From: Lachnospiraceae bacterium
GTDB taxonomy: Bacteria > Bacillota > Clostridia > Lachnospirales > Lachnospiraceae
Assembly (NCBI GenBank): GCA_022764465.1
Contig: JALERL010000009.1
Location: 1 to 60,756, forward strand
Direction of reading: 5' to 3'
DNA length: 60,756 nucleotides
The position numbers and the translations under genes were made by a program. This document shows positions 45,955-56,101 of this stretch, piece after piece; position 1 is the first letter of the stretch, and each line of letters starts with the position of its first letter. The notes below the pieces were generated by a model that did not search any database, was not told the origin of the DNA, and was given only the letters and a program-made list of their open reading frames with translations.

Positions 45955-46944
45955 CTACGACTGAAAATATTCATCATATACTTCAAAAAATGAATTCGTC
46001 GTAATGTCTTTATCCTGCTTGATCTCAACCTGATCCCAGAGCTTTTCATTCATCGTAGAATCTAATCCCCGGACAAAGGAATCGTAGACATCATCAAATG
46101 CTTCCTTTTCACGCTTTTTTACGATGTTTGCCTTATTCGCATCCGTCAGCTCCTGATTAAACTTATTCGTACACTTGATGAAGTAATAGCCATCGTCCGT
46201 CTTAATACAGCCGGAGATCGCATCATCATCTAATTCAAAGGCTGCCTTTTCCACCTGACTTGGCATATCTCCTCTGCCAAATGTGATCTCGATCTTAGAC
46301 GCCTCATTATAATCAGTGGCAACGGCGGTAAAATCACGACCTGCATCCAGGTCTGCTTTTACCTTATCCGCTTTCTCCTTCGAGCTGACATAGATCTGCA
46401 TTGCCTCCATGATCCTTGCTTCATCATCACTGACCTCTTCGTTTACCCCATCGGTCAGGGAACGATACAGCTTCTGTGCCAGTGCATAATCCTCATACAT
46501 GCTCTCCAAGGTACTTTCACTGACATCCATATAGGCAATCTCTTTTTTCGACAAGGAAGCATAATAGGCTGCTGCTGCCTCCGCTGCCTTATCCTTCTCT
46601 TCCTCCGTCAATGTCATCTCCTGCTTTTTTGCCAGTTCATCCATGCAGACCACCCTGGTAAGTTCTGAGATCGTAATATTTTTTACATAATCCTCTAAGG
46701 AATGCGAATCCGATACATGCTCCCACAGATTCACTCCGTATGCATTTCCATAGATATTCTGATAATTGCACAGATAAACCCGTGCCTCCTCTATAGAACA
46801 GACTTCCTTTTCAATCCGGAATACTTCCTTATCACTTAACGTTGTCGTAAACACAACGGCAGTCTTACCAAGCTTGCATCCGCTGCACAGTGTAGCTGTG
46901 GTAACCAGAAGCATGATCCCTGCTGCTAATTTACGTTTTATCAT
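45955..46944 (-). CDS. PrsA-like foldase lipoprotein (parvulin-type)
   Basis: A 329-residue lipoprotein: signal MIKRKLAAGIMLLV, lipobox with Cys near residue 23 (TLCSGC). A SurA/trigger-like helical domain and a PpiC (parvulin) domain follow, with YVSSKEKADKVKADLDAGRDF, FGRGDMPSQVEKAAFEL and the GYYFIKC strand. It helps exported proteins fold outside the membrane. It is the last gene of the run that starts with RNase H, 29 nt after the small acidic protein gene. The active-site His/Asp set is not fully clear, so isomerase activity is uncertain. Confidence 0.87.
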   Translation of the reverse strand: MIKRKLAAGIMLLVTTATLCSGCKLGKTAVVFTTTLSDKEVFRIEKEVCSIEEARVYLCNYQNIYGNAYGVNLWEHVSDSHSLEDYVKNITISELTRVVCMDELAKKQEMTLTEEEKDKAAEAAAAYYASLSKKEIAYMDVSESTLESMYEDYALAQKLYRSLTDGVNEEVSDDEARIMEAMQIYVSSKEKADKVKADLDAGRDFTAVATDYNEASKIEITFGRGDMPSQVEKAAFELDDDAISGCIKTDDGYYFIKCTNKFNQELTDANKANIVKKREKEAFDDVYDSFVRGLDSTMNEKLWDQVEIKQDKDITTNSFFEVYDEYFQS

Positions 46945-46973
46945 TCTGTAACCTTTCTAAGCTCCTACAACCT

Positions 46974-47237
46974 CTATGCCTCTACAACCAGATATCTGCC
47001 ATCCGGTAATGCAAATAATTCCTGTGCCTCTTCGATCTCTTCATCACTCATACCGGTAATATCTGCACCACTCTCATCTAAATACTCCTTTGCCTCGGCA
47101 AAGTTTTTGCAGACAACCGCCATACAATCCTCTAAAAACGCTTCCGCTTCCTCTAAGGTCTCTGCAACCGGTTCATCAAACAGCCGATCCTGATGTGCTA
47201 AAAAATACTTTAATACCTCTTCTTCATACTCATTCAT
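46974..47237 (-). CDS. Small acidic conserved protein
   Basis: An 87-residue acidic protein (MNEYEEEVLKYFLAHQDRLF, then AEAFLEDCMAVVCKNFAEAKEYL and a GMSDEEIEEAQELFALPDGRYLVVEA end, quoted in parts). It has no membrane helix and no motif that I recognise. ATG 47237 has GGAG seven bases upstream; the apparent longer start is a TTG. It sits between maf and the PrsA-like gene with gaps of 50 and 29 nt. Two Cys (CMAVVC) might bind metal or be incidental. Function unknown. Confidence 0.8.
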   Translation of the reverse strand: MNEYEEEVLKYFLAHQDRLFDEPVAETLEEAEAFLEDCMAVVCKNFAEAKEYLDESGADITGMSDEEIEEAQELFALPDGRYLVVEA

Positions 47238-47287
47238 AAACAATCTCCTTATTCCCTTGTAATATACAAAATCTTCTATTCCATATT

Positions 47288-47911
47288 CTATACTGTATGC
47301 ATCGAAATAGCAATGCCAAGTTCACGCATCTTCTGATACAGACTTCCTACCGGAAGTCCGACGACATTGTTATAATCTCCGTCAATCCGTTTCACAAATC
47401 TTGCTGCCAGTCCCTGGATTCCGTAGGCCCCTGCTTTATCCATTGGTTCCCCACTCCTGATATAATCTGTGATCTCCTCCGGTGTGATCGGATACATAAC
47501 GACTCTTGTTTTTTCATAAAAACTGATCTGCTGCTTTTCTTCGCCTTTCTGATAGATCAGGGATACCCCGGTATATACCTCATGTGTATGTCCGGATAAC
47601 AGATTTAAGATCCGTCTTGCATCCTCTTCATCAGACGGCTTTCCAAGGATCGTACCCTGATATGCCACGATCGTATCTGCTCCTATTACAAGCCTATCCT
47701 CTGTTTTTTCCATCTGTGCCTGTGCCGGCTGCATGCAATGACTCTCATAGACTTCGGATGCCTTAGCAGCCGCCAGCTCCATAACCACATCACTTGGCAT
47801 CCTGCTTGTAATAACTTCTTCTCCCTTTGCCGGAATCACAGTAAATTCCAGTCCGATCTGTGTCAGTAATTCCCTGCGTCTTGGTGACGCAGAAGCAAGT
47901 ATGATCTCCAT
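47288..47911 (-). CDS. maf: Maf-like nucleoside triphosphate pyrophosphatase
   Basis: A 207-residue Maf/HAM1-like enzyme that hydrolyses non-canonical or excess nucleotides such as dTTP/UTP. The N-terminal ILASASPRRRELL and the VIGADTIVAYQG and MDKAGAYGIQGL motifs are diagnostic. ATG 47911 follows AAAGGAAATCATAAA; the frame is open upstream without a better site. It lies 49 nt after addA. Confidence 0.94.
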   Translation of the reverse strand: MEIILASASPRRRELLTQIGLEFTVIPAKGEEVITSRMPSDVVMELAAAKASEVYESHCMQPAQAQMEKTEDRLVIGADTIVAYQGTILGKPSDEEDARRILNLLSGHTHEVYTGVSLIYQKGEEKQQISFYEKTRVVMYPITPEEITDYIRSGEPMDKAGAYGIQGLAARFVKRIDGDYNNVVGLPVGSLYQKMRELGIAISMHTV

Positions 47912-47960
47912 TTTATGATTTCCTTTCCTATATCTTTTTCTCACGCTTCCATTATCTGAT

Positions 47961-50900
47961 TTATACCGGTATGATTTCCTGTAAGTGGAAGGAATACAGA
48001 TAACGTTCCATCACCTTTTTTCCGGTCGTTGTCTCAAGTGCCTGTGCATACAGCTCAAGCTGCTTCTTATACATGTCGTGAAGCTGCACGGCATCTTTCA
48101 CACGGTCTGTCTTATAATCGAGTACGATCACCTGATCCCCTTCGATCCAGAATACATCGATGATTCCCTGTACCAGTACCAGTTCTTCTTCCTCTAAGCC
48201 AAGCACAAACGGCTTTTCGCGGAAAAGATTGCCAAGCTTATCTGCCTCACGCATTCTTCTTCCAACCGGGCTTTCCAAAAACGGAAGTATGGTATCCACC
48301 TTTACCAGTTCCTGCATCTCTTTGGTAATCCTTCCATCCGCTGACATCTGTGTGATCTGTCCGGTAACATCTGCCTTCAGATCTTCATCGTTAAGTCCCG
48401 CAAAATCCAGACATTCCAACACCCGGTGCACCGCAGTTCCCCGTAATGCGCCCTGGCTGATCCTGTCCTTATCTGCGACACCATCCATGAATTCCGGCAC
48501 ATACGGAACAATCTCTTCTTCCAAAAAGGCAGGAACTGCATCCGGTTCTTCCTTCTGCGCCAGTACACGCATGGCACGGTGCTTTAATTCCGAAACGGAA
48601 TACTTCATCTGCATATCCACTGCTGCCTGATACGGATACCGGTAAGACAGACGTTCCTTTACAAATGCGTCCATACTTCCATCCTCATTCCATTCCTGTT
48701 CTTCCGTATCAAGCTGCTTTTCCGTCGTCTGCCTTTCTGCCTCTGCTAATACCAGTTCTTCAGCGGATACAAGCTTCACCGGATACCGCTCTCCATAGCA
48801 AAAGACTGCCGGAATCACCCAGTCTAAGTAACTGTCCGCTCCCATAATATCCGTAAAAGCCATCGTACTTCCATCCGAAAAAGCAGTCTGCATCCGCTCA
48901 AGCCACTCACCTGCATTCTTCTTGACACCGGTTAAGATCAGCTTCTCTTTTGCTCTTGTCAATGCAACGTAAAGCACACGCAGCTCCTCGCCTAAGTTCT
49001 CCTGTTCTCCCTGCCCGGCGATCACACGTTTTAACAGGGATGGGATACGCAGACGTCTTTCACTGTCAGTCTCATCAATGCCCATGCCAAGCTCCGGATG
49101 CAGAATCATACGGCTTCTGGTATCCTGTCTGTTAAACATCTTGCCAAGGCCGCTGACAAAAACAACCGGGAACTCTAATCCCTTACTCTTATGAATACTC
49201 ATGATCCGTACCGCATCATCCTGCTCACTGACAAGCTCTGCCTCTCCAAAGTCCACATCATACTTCTGAAGCTGGTCAATATAGCGGATAAAATGAAACA
49301 GTCCGCGGTAGCTGGTACCCTCATAATCAATCGCTTTTTCTACCAGCATCTCAAGATTGGCAAGCCGCTGTCTGCCGCCCGGCATAACCGCAGCGATCTT
49401 TTTATAATTTGTCCACTCCAATACGTCCATCAAAAGTTCATGGATCGTCTTATCTGTGACTTCTTCCCGCAGTCTGCAATAGACCTGATAAAAAGCATCC
49501 GCCTTTTCCTGTACCTTTCCCGGAAGCGTATGATCCTGTAACCGTGTAAAAAAGGTCTGTGCAAAGGATGTCTCATCGGCTCCGATCACGATTCCGGCCA
49601 GATCCTCTTCATCAAATCCACCGATCGGTGATCTTAAAACAGATGCCAGTGGAATATCCTGCAGCGGATTATCTAAGATTCTTAAGTAATTTAAAACCGT
49701 CTGCACTTCCGTTGTCACAAAATATCCGGTCTTTGAAGCAGTATGTGCCGGAATTCCCGCATCCATCAACACACTTGTGATCTCATCTGCATAGCCGCTT
49801 AAGCTTCGCAGTAAGATGACAATATCACCATATCGTAATGGGCGCAGTTCTCCGCTTTCCTCATCTGTGACCTGCTGATTTTCCATCAGCCGGGCAATCT
49901 CATCTGCGATCATCATCGCTTCCATGGTCACGCGGTCAGAATCCGGCAGTCCTGTAAGTTCCTCATCTGTACTGTCGGAAAGCAGGACCAGCGTTTCAAA
50001 CATCTGTGGATGTTCTGCCATCGGATATGATGCACCCGGATACAACGACGCCGCATCATCATATTCCACATTTCCAAGACTCTTATGCATGATCTGCATA
50101 AAAATATCATTCGTAAAATCTAAGATCTCCTCCCTGCTTCGGAAGTTCTTATGCAGGTCGATCCGCTGATTCTTACTTTCTTCTAAGGTATACGAATCAT
50201 ATTTTTCCATGAAAAGTTCCGGCCTTGCCAGACGGAAACGATAGATACTCTGCTTGACATCTCCTACCATAAACAGATTATTTTCCCCACGGCTTCCCCG
50301 CGAGATTGCACGTAAGATCGTTTCCTGCACATAGTTACTGTCCTGGTACTCGTCGATCATAATCTCAGCATAAGCATTCTGGAATTCCTTTGCCGTCTCT
50401 GTCGGCTGTCTGGTTTCTTTATCGACTAAGATCTCTAAGGCAAAATGTTCTAAGTCTGCAAAATCCACCAGATTCTTCTTCCGTTTCTGTTCCATCAATG
50501 CATCCATAAATGCAATGGTCAGGCCCACCAGTGTCTCCGCTGTTTTTTCTAACCGTCCAAACTGTTCTATCGTCTGATCCAGCGGGCAGAAAAAGTATTT
50601 TTCCTGAATCCGTTTTTGCAGCAGCTTCTTCCAGTCCGCTCTGGCATCCTTGACATAATCCAGCTTTGCAGTATCCCCCTGAAAGCCTCTCGATGATGCC
50701 AGCCGTACAAAGTCCATTTTCTGCATAGCTTCTGACAGTTCCCGGTACGTACTGCTGGAAAGAAGTCCTTCCACAAGCGTACGGTCACTATATATAGTCT
50801 GCTCATACATATATGGTCCATCATCTTCTTCACATAAAGCCAGACACTGATCCATCTTCTGTAAGATTCCCTCTAATACGTGATGTAGATAGGCCATCAT

Positions 50901-51545
50901 GCCACGCACTGCATCACTGCTTTCAAAATCGGATTCTGTACGGATCTGATAGGACTTTATACTGTTCTCTAACCAGTCCTTTGGCCACGGATAACTCTGT
51001 GCAAACTCATAAAGCTGCAACAGCAGCTCCTTTAAGCCATTGTCATTCCTGCCGGAAGCATAGATGTCTGCCACCTTTAAGAAATCTTCGTCTGCTTCCT
51101 GATATTTTCCTTCTAACAGACGTTCCATCACATCCTGCTTTAAAAGCTTTAATTCTCCCTCATCCGCGATTCGGAAGTTTGGTTCAAGATCGATCTCATG
51201 GAAATGGTTGCGGATCACATACAGACAAAAGCTGTCAATCGTTGTGATCTGTGCATTATGCACCAGCGCAAGTTGCTGGCTTAAACGCAGATTTCCCGGG
51301 TGCTCGAGCAATTCATTTTCAATCGCAATTCCAACCCTGTCACGCATCTGTGCTGCTGCTGCATTCGTAAAGGTCACGACTAACATTTCATCAATATCGA
51401 CCGGATGATCCGGATCAAGAATCCGTTCCTTGATTCTTTCTACCAGGACTGCTGTTTTACCAGAACCGGCAGCAGCCGATACTAAAATGTTCCGGTCACG
51501 CAGATCAATAACCTTTTTCTGCTCCGGTGTCCATGATACTCCCAT
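47961..51545 (-). CDS. addA: ATP-dependent helicase/nuclease subunit A
   Basis: A 1194-residue UvrD-type helicase with a C-terminal RecB-family nuclease, one half of AddAB that processes double-strand breaks at Chi. Walker A is SAAAGSGKTAVL (K30); DEYQDSNYVQE and later RIMSIHKSKGLEFPVVF and LYVALTRAKEKL are further helicase motifs. The nuclease shows VIVLDYKTDRV near the C-terminus. The ATG at 51545 overlaps the addB stop (TAATG), indicating coupled synthesis; AGGAG is eight bases upstream. Confidence 0.96.
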   Translation of the reverse strand: MGVSWTPEQKKVIDLRDRNILVSAAAGSGKTAVLVERIKERILDPDHPVDIDEMLVVTFTNAAAAQMRDRVGIAIENELLEHPGNLRLSQQLALVHNAQITTIDSFCLYVIRNHFHEIDLEPNFRIADEGELKLLKQDVMERLLEGKYQEADEDFLKVADIYASGRNDNGLKELLLQLYEFAQSYPWPKDWLENSIKSYQIRTESDFESSDAVRGMMAYLHHVLEGILQKMDQCLALCEEDDGPYMYEQTIYSDRTLVEGLLSSSTYRELSEAMQKMDFVRLASSRGFQGDTAKLDYVKDARADWKKLLQKRIQEKYFFCPLDQTIEQFGRLEKTAETLVGLTIAFMDALMEQKRKKNLVDFADLEHFALEILVDKETRQPTETAKEFQNAYAEIMIDEYQDSNYVQETILRAISRGSRGENNLFMVGDVKQSIYRFRLARPELFMEKYDSYTLEESKNQRIDLHKNFRSREEILDFTNDIFMQIMHKSLGNVEYDDAASLYPGASYPMAEHPQMFETLVLLSDSTDEELTGLPDSDRVTMEAMMIADEIARLMENQQVTDEESGELRPLRYGDIVILLRSLSGYADEITSVLMDAGIPAHTASKTGYFVTTEVQTVLNYLRILDNPLQDIPLASVLRSPIGGFDEEDLAGIVIGADETSFAQTFFTRLQDHTLPGKVQEKADAFYQVYCRLREEVTDKTIHELLMDVLEWTNYKKIAAVMPGGRQRLANLEMLVEKAIDYEGTSYRGLFHFIRYIDQLQKYDVDFGEAELVSEQDDAVRIMSIHKSKGLEFPVVFVSGLGKMFNRQDTRSRMILHPELGMGIDETDSERRLRIPSLLKRVIAGQGEQENLGEELRVLYVALTRAKEKLILTGVKKNAGEWLERMQTAFSDGSTMAFTDIMGADSYLDWVIPAVFCYGERYPVKLVSAEELVLAEAERQTTEKQLDTEEQEWNEDGSMDAFVKERLSYRYPYQAAVDMQMKYSVSELKHRAMRVLAQKEEPDAVPAFLEEEIVPYVPEFMDGVADKDRISQGALRGTAVHRVLECLDFAGLNDEDLKADVTGQITQMSADGRITKEMQELVKVDTILPFLESPVGRRMREADKLGNLFREKPFVLGLEEEELVLVQGIIDVFWIEGDQVIVLDYKTDRVKDAVQLHDMYKKQLELYAQALETTTGKKVMERYLYSFHLQEIIPV

Positions 51546-54500
51546 TACGGATTCTCCTTTCTTACCGCTTCTTCCATATGCTGTAGCAATTCATCTTCAC
51601 TGTAATTCTCTTCGAGTCTGCGTTCCTGATAGCCCGGTATCTTACGGTCAAAGCCGCAGACACTGCCAAAGGCACAGTAACTGCAGCCGCCCCTGTCTTT
51701 CATCCGGTAAGGATCTGTCTGTACCTCTCCGTTCATGATCCGTGTACCAAGCTCATGGATCTTCTGGTTCACATAATCCGATAGCACGGCAAACTGTTCT
51801 TCACTCACTGCATGGGAACGCTTTGAGAGACTTCCGTCCTTATTCCGCTGGATCGGGATCATCTTTGAAGATGTACCGATATTCGTATCCATTGCCTCAT
51901 AGACCGTGGCATCTGCATTGACCAGACCGTTTAACTTCAGCTTGTCAATGATCTTATCATAGATCTCCACATCGGTTTCATTTCCTTTTCCATCAATGAC
52001 CGGATCATCGATATGATAATAAAAGATTCCTGCCGGTACGACCGTATCCTCCGGATGCTTCTTCTGTAAGACCTCCATCGCTGCATTCAGGTAGACCACA
52101 AGCTGAAGCTGCAGACCATGATATAGGGATAAGAGTTCAAAGTTCGTATTCCCGGACTTATAATCAATGATCTTCACATACAGCTTCTGATCCTGCTCAT
52201 AAGTATCGACACGGTCGATCCGTCCGCGCAGATGCATCTTTTCATCCTCGCTTAACGCAAAATTGACTGCTGCAAGATTGTCTGTAAATGCAAATGCGAC
52301 CTCAAAATCATCCGGTGTAAACTTTCCGGACTGTACCTGCGTCGTCAATGTATCTACGGTCCGATAGAGGATTTTTTTCATCCGGTATAAGAAATACTGG
52401 TTCTTACTGGTCTGTGCAAGTGCCTGATTCCCGGTTTCTAAGATTGCCTGATGCAGTGCTTCTTCGATAAATGCTTTGCGCTGTTCCCTTTCAATATGAA
52501 ACCAGTCCGTATCCGACTGTTCAATCATCGAGGCATATTTTTCTAATGCCATATGATAGATATTTCCCATATCGAGTGCTGCAAACTGGCTGATCTCACG
52601 TTCCTTCAGGTGCAGTCCATAGGATAAAAAGTGTGCACAGGCACAGGCTGCAAACTGTTCCAATCTGGTCACACTGTTTTCTAAGACAGTCCCGTAGAGT
52701 GCATTGGCTACCGCATGTGAGATCGGATGTGCTTCATAACGCATCTTATGGCTCAGTAGAAGCTGCTGTTCTAACGGCCGGTATTCCGCTCTCTGCTCAT
52801 ACCAGTTTTTTAATGCATACCAGATCTTTCGCACCTGATCGTCTGCTTTTCTCTGTTCCTCCTGTAACTGTAACCCTTCCACGAAAAATTCCATACTGCT
52901 TTTCGGCGTTACGATCCTGCTTTCCACCGGAAGCTCTCCTAATTCGGTAACCGGAAGCAGTGGAAAGATCTTCTGCAAGGTTCCGATCAGATAAGATCTC
53001 CGCAGTGCCTGTCCGTTTTTACCGACACCTGCATAGCTCAGATAAAGGCGCATGGATGGCTTCGTCAACATCAGATAGAGGTAGAACCGCTGGATAAAAA
53101 CACGCTCTCTTGCTGTCGGCGCAAGCTCTAACTGCTGCCTTGCCAACTCTTCCCGCTCTAACTGTGAGATGATCCCGCCACGCGCTTCATTTTTTGGTAC
53201 GATCCCATCGTTGACCCCGATAAAAAAGAGCACCTTGATATGATCTAAACGGCTTCGCTCAATATCACCAACCGTCACGCGGTCATAGCCGCTTGGAATC
53301 ACACCGACCTTTGCCGCTTCGAATCCGGCATCTAAAATCTGCGTATATTCTGCTATCGTCAGTTCATCCTCTCCTAACAACGAGGTCAGCTTATCGAGCA
53401 GATCCATGACGATCCGGTAGATCTGTGCATACTCTTTCTCTTTTACAAACTCTCCGCTATCCCGATACATCTGCTCCCGCTGCTTTAACTGCCGCTCGAT
53501 CTGCTGTCTTATCAGGAACTGATACAGTGCCACCGACTGCTGTCTGACCGTGACATGCTTCGTGTGAAATACCTCATAAAGCTCCGTAAAAAGCTGCATC
53601 TGCAGTTCCCGTATCCGGTTCAGCTCCTCAAGCTGTTCCATCGTCATATGCTTCGGAAGATAGGAAAAACGCTTCGTCCATGCCTTGTAGCCGCGGATTC
53701 CGGTTGCTAAGACATAATTTTCCAGACGGTCGATCTGCTCCGTTGTGATTTTCTCATATTCCGATGTATCCTGCTGTTCCCAGCCATAGCCTTCCCTTGG
53801 CAGAATGGCAAGATTGCTGCGAAAATACCGGAACATACTGTCGTAAGAAAAATCGTTCTCCAGTATCTCTAAAACTGCACGGATAAATTCGATAAACGGA
53901 TGTAGCAGAATATTTTTTGTAGTATCTAAAAAGTATGGGATCTCATATTCCGTAAAAATCTGCGGCACATAATTTCCATAGCCTTCCACATCTCCGGTCA
54001 CAACCGCGATGTCCTTATAGCGAAGTCCCTCCTCACGCACCAGACGCCGGATCTCCCCGGCTGTAAAAAGCAGTTCCTCACGCGGATTCATCAGTCCGTA
54101 GATACGGATGGAAGTATCCTCCTTCCGGTATGGTGTCATATGCGGACGAAACAGATTCTTCTCAAGGGCAGCAAGCATCGGTGCATCCGTATGACGTGAC
54201 TGTCCCTCACCGGTCAGGATATACGGCTCTGCCACATCAACATGCATACGCTCTGCCATCTTCATCAGGAAAACGATCGTCTTTTTACTCATTGCAAACA
54301 GTTCCTGCATATCCCGGTATGTGTAAAAGTCCTCAGACGGATCGATCGTTACCGTTACATAGATATCCGAGGCAATACCAAACAGCTCCTGCATCAGATG
54401 ATTCTGGATCGGTGTAAAGCCGGTAAAGCCATCAAAGGCAAGCACACTGTTTTCTAACAGCTTCGACTGGCCTGCCACCCCGGAAAATACATCAAGTATC

Positions 54501-55033
54501 TCCTCTGCCGTGACATATCTGTCCTCCATTGCCTCCTCAAAGCCACGATACATCGTAAGGATATCCTGCATCTTACATAAGAATCCATGCGGCAGATTCC
54601 TGCCACACAAAAAGTTCTCCAGATCATCTGGAGAAACCTGATACTGTGTCAGCTCCGAGATCAGTGACTTGATCTCACTGACATATCCCATTTTCTTCAT
54701 ATTACCGGCAAGGATCAGAAGTTCTTCCTTCTTCTCCTGCGCGACCTTGCGCAGTAACAGGTTTTTACCGGTCTCTTCTAAGACGACCATATCCTGTTTT
54801 CCAAGCTCGTCGAAGATACGATATGCCAGTCTCTGAAAACTGACAACGTCAATATTCATAATTCCGTTCCCAGACTTTGCGACTAATTCACGCTGTGTCT
54901 GCATCGTGAACTGCTCCGGAACGATCACATAATAATTCGTGCGTGGATGCGCCTTTGCCTGCCGGATGATCTCCTCATACAGATAGGTAGACTTTCCGCT
55001 TCCACTGCTTCCCAATATAAGTCTTAACGCCAC
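51545..55033 (-). CDS. addB: ATP-dependent helicase-nuclease subunit B
   Basis: A 1162-residue partner of AddA with an N-terminal Walker A (GSSGSGKST, residues 8-16) and a C-terminal nuclease domain with KIIDYKSGNTNFEL. The iron-sulfur cysteines include CACAHF (about 790) and CSYCAFGSVC (about 1120). The start is GTG at 55033 with AGGAGG seven bases upstream. It begins 19 nt after the LacI-type gene and is coupled to addA. Confidence 0.95.
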   Translation of the reverse strand: MALRLILGSSGSGKSTYLYEEIIRQAKAHPRTNYYVIVPEQFTMQTQRELVAKSGNGIMNIDVVSFQRLAYRIFDELGKQDMVVLEETGKNLLLRKVAQEKKEELLILAGNMKKMGYVSEIKSLISELTQYQVSPDDLENFLCGRNLPHGFLCKMQDILTMYRGFEEAMEDRYVTAEEILDVFSGVAGQSKLLENSVLAFDGFTGFTPIQNHLMQELFGIASDIYVTVTIDPSEDFYTYRDMQELFAMSKKTIVFLMKMAERMHVDVAEPYILTGEGQSRHTDAPMLAALEKNLFRPHMTPYRKEDTSIRIYGLMNPREELLFTAGEIRRLVREEGLRYKDIAVVTGDVEGYGNYVPQIFTEYEIPYFLDTTKNILLHPFIEFIRAVLEILENDFSYDSMFRYFRSNLAILPREGYGWEQQDTSEYEKITTEQIDRLENYVLATGIRGYKAWTKRFSYLPKHMTMEQLEELNRIRELQMQLFTELYEVFHTKHVTVRQQSVALYQFLIRQQIERQLKQREQMYRDSGEFVKEKEYAQIYRIVMDLLDKLTSLLGEDELTIAEYTQILDAGFEAAKVGVIPSGYDRVTVGDIERSRLDHIKVLFFIGVNDGIVPKNEARGGIISQLEREELARQQLELAPTARERVFIQRFYLYLMLTKPSMRLYLSYAGVGKNGQALRRSYLIGTLQKIFPLLPVTELGELPVESRIVTPKSSMEFFVEGLQLQEEQRKADDQVRKIWYALKNWYEQRAEYRPLEQQLLLSHKMRYEAHPISHAVANALYGTVLENSVTRLEQFAACACAHFLSYGLHLKEREISQFAALDMGNIYHMALEKYASMIEQSDTDWFHIEREQRKAFIEEALHQAILETGNQALAQTSKNQYFLYRMKKILYRTVDTLTTQVQSGKFTPDDFEVAFAFTDNLAAVNFALSEDEKMHLRGRIDRVDTYEQDQKLYVKIIDYKSGNTNFELLSLYHGLQLQLVVYLNAAMEVLQKKHPEDTVVPAGIFYYHIDDPVIDGKGNETDVEIYDKIIDKLKLNGLVNADATVYEAMDTNIGTSSKMIPIQRNKDGSLSKRSHAVSEEQFAVLSDYVNQKIHELGTRIMNGEVQTDPYRMKDRGGCSYCAFGSVCGFDRKIPGYQERRLEENYSEDELLQHMEEAVRKENP

Positions 55034-55052
55034 ACCAAGTCCTCCTGACTGT

Positions 55053-56078
55053 TTAATCCTGTCCTCTCATCCGTGCCGCAACAGACTGTCCCTTTAATAA
55101 GACACCATCAATCACTACACGTTCTACCAGGGAAGTCCGTGGATTCTCTATATTGCCGATCAGCCGTCTTGCCGCCTCTCTTCCGATCTCACTGGTATTC
55201 TGACGGATCGTAGTGATCCTTGGCTGCACTAACTGCGATACCTTCGTTCCATCATAACCTGCAATGGAGATATCCTCCGGTATCCGCAGTCCCTTCTCCA
55301 TCATCACATTTTTCCCACCGATCAGGGACGTGTCATCACTGTATAAGATACAGGTCGGTGGTTCTGCCAGTGCAAGCAGTCTTCTTGTCTCTTCTGCAGC
55401 CAGCTCGACATTCAGATATTCACACTCTCCGATATATTCCTCCGGCACTTCCAGTCCGCGTTTTTCCATGGCACGGTAAAATCCGGTCACACGCTCCTTG
55501 GTTACATTCGAAAATGCCTGCCCGTGGATATAGGCAATCCTACGGTGTCCCAGATGTACCACATAGTTGACCAGTTCTTCCATGCCACGTACATTATTCG
55601 AACTGACCGAGGTACAGTTATAATGTACATAATCGATCGTAACGACCGGAATATTACTGCACATCAGATCCCAGACATTCGGATTGTCATAATCTGCACT
55701 TACGATCACGACACCTTCAAAGTTCCGGTACCGGCAGTGCTCTAAATAATTCATGGCTGACTTCGTCTCATAATTATTGATAAAGGTAATATCATAACCC
55801 ATATCTTCTGCCTGTTCCTTAAAGCCGTTTAATACTCCGGAAAAGTACTCATGTGTCAGATTACTTCCCGCATCATCCTTAAATAGGACTCCGAGATTAT
55901 AAGAACGGTTGGTTTTTAATGCCCGCGCCGCTGCATTCGGGAAATAGCCCAGTTCATTTGCCACCTGCTTTACCCGTTGCCTTGTCGGTTCACTGATATC
56001 TGACTGCCCGTTTAATGCCTTACTGACAGTTGCAGTCGACACCCCGCATATTTTCGCTATATCTTTTAAAGATGCCAT
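55053..56078 (-). CDS. LacI-family transcriptional regulator
   Basis: A 341-residue regulator: N-terminal helix-turn-helix (MASLKDIAKICGVSTATVSKALNG, in parts KDIAKICGVS and TATVSKALNG), hinge, and a periplasmic-binding-protein-like sensor (NLGVLFKDDAGSNLTH, PVVTIDYVHYN, YLGHRRIAYIHG-type segment, DISIAGYDGTKVSQ). ATG 56078 has GGAGGAAGAT directly upstream; the ATG at 56090 overlaps it. No sugar uptake or catabolic genes are adjacent; it lies between RNase H and addB, so its target is elsewhere or it regulates its own unit. Confidence 0.94.
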   Translation of the reverse strand: MASLKDIAKICGVSTATVSKALNGQSDISEPTRQRVKQVANELGYFPNAAARALKTNRSYNLGVLFKDDAGSNLTHEYFSGVLNGFKEQAEDMGYDITFINNYETKSAMNYLEHCRYRNFEGVVIVSADYDNPNVWDLMCSNIPVVTIDYVHYNCTSVSSNNVRGMEELVNYVVHLGHRRIAYIHGQAFSNVTKERVTGFYRAMEKRGLEVPEEYIGECEYLNVELAAEETRRLLALAEPPTCILYSDDTSLIGGKNVMMEKGLRIPEDISIAGYDGTKVSQLVQPRITTIRQNTSEIGREAARRLIGNIENPRTSLVERVVIDGVLLKGQSVAARMRGQD

Positions 56079-56101
56079 ATCTTCCTCCATTCCGGCAACG
56101 G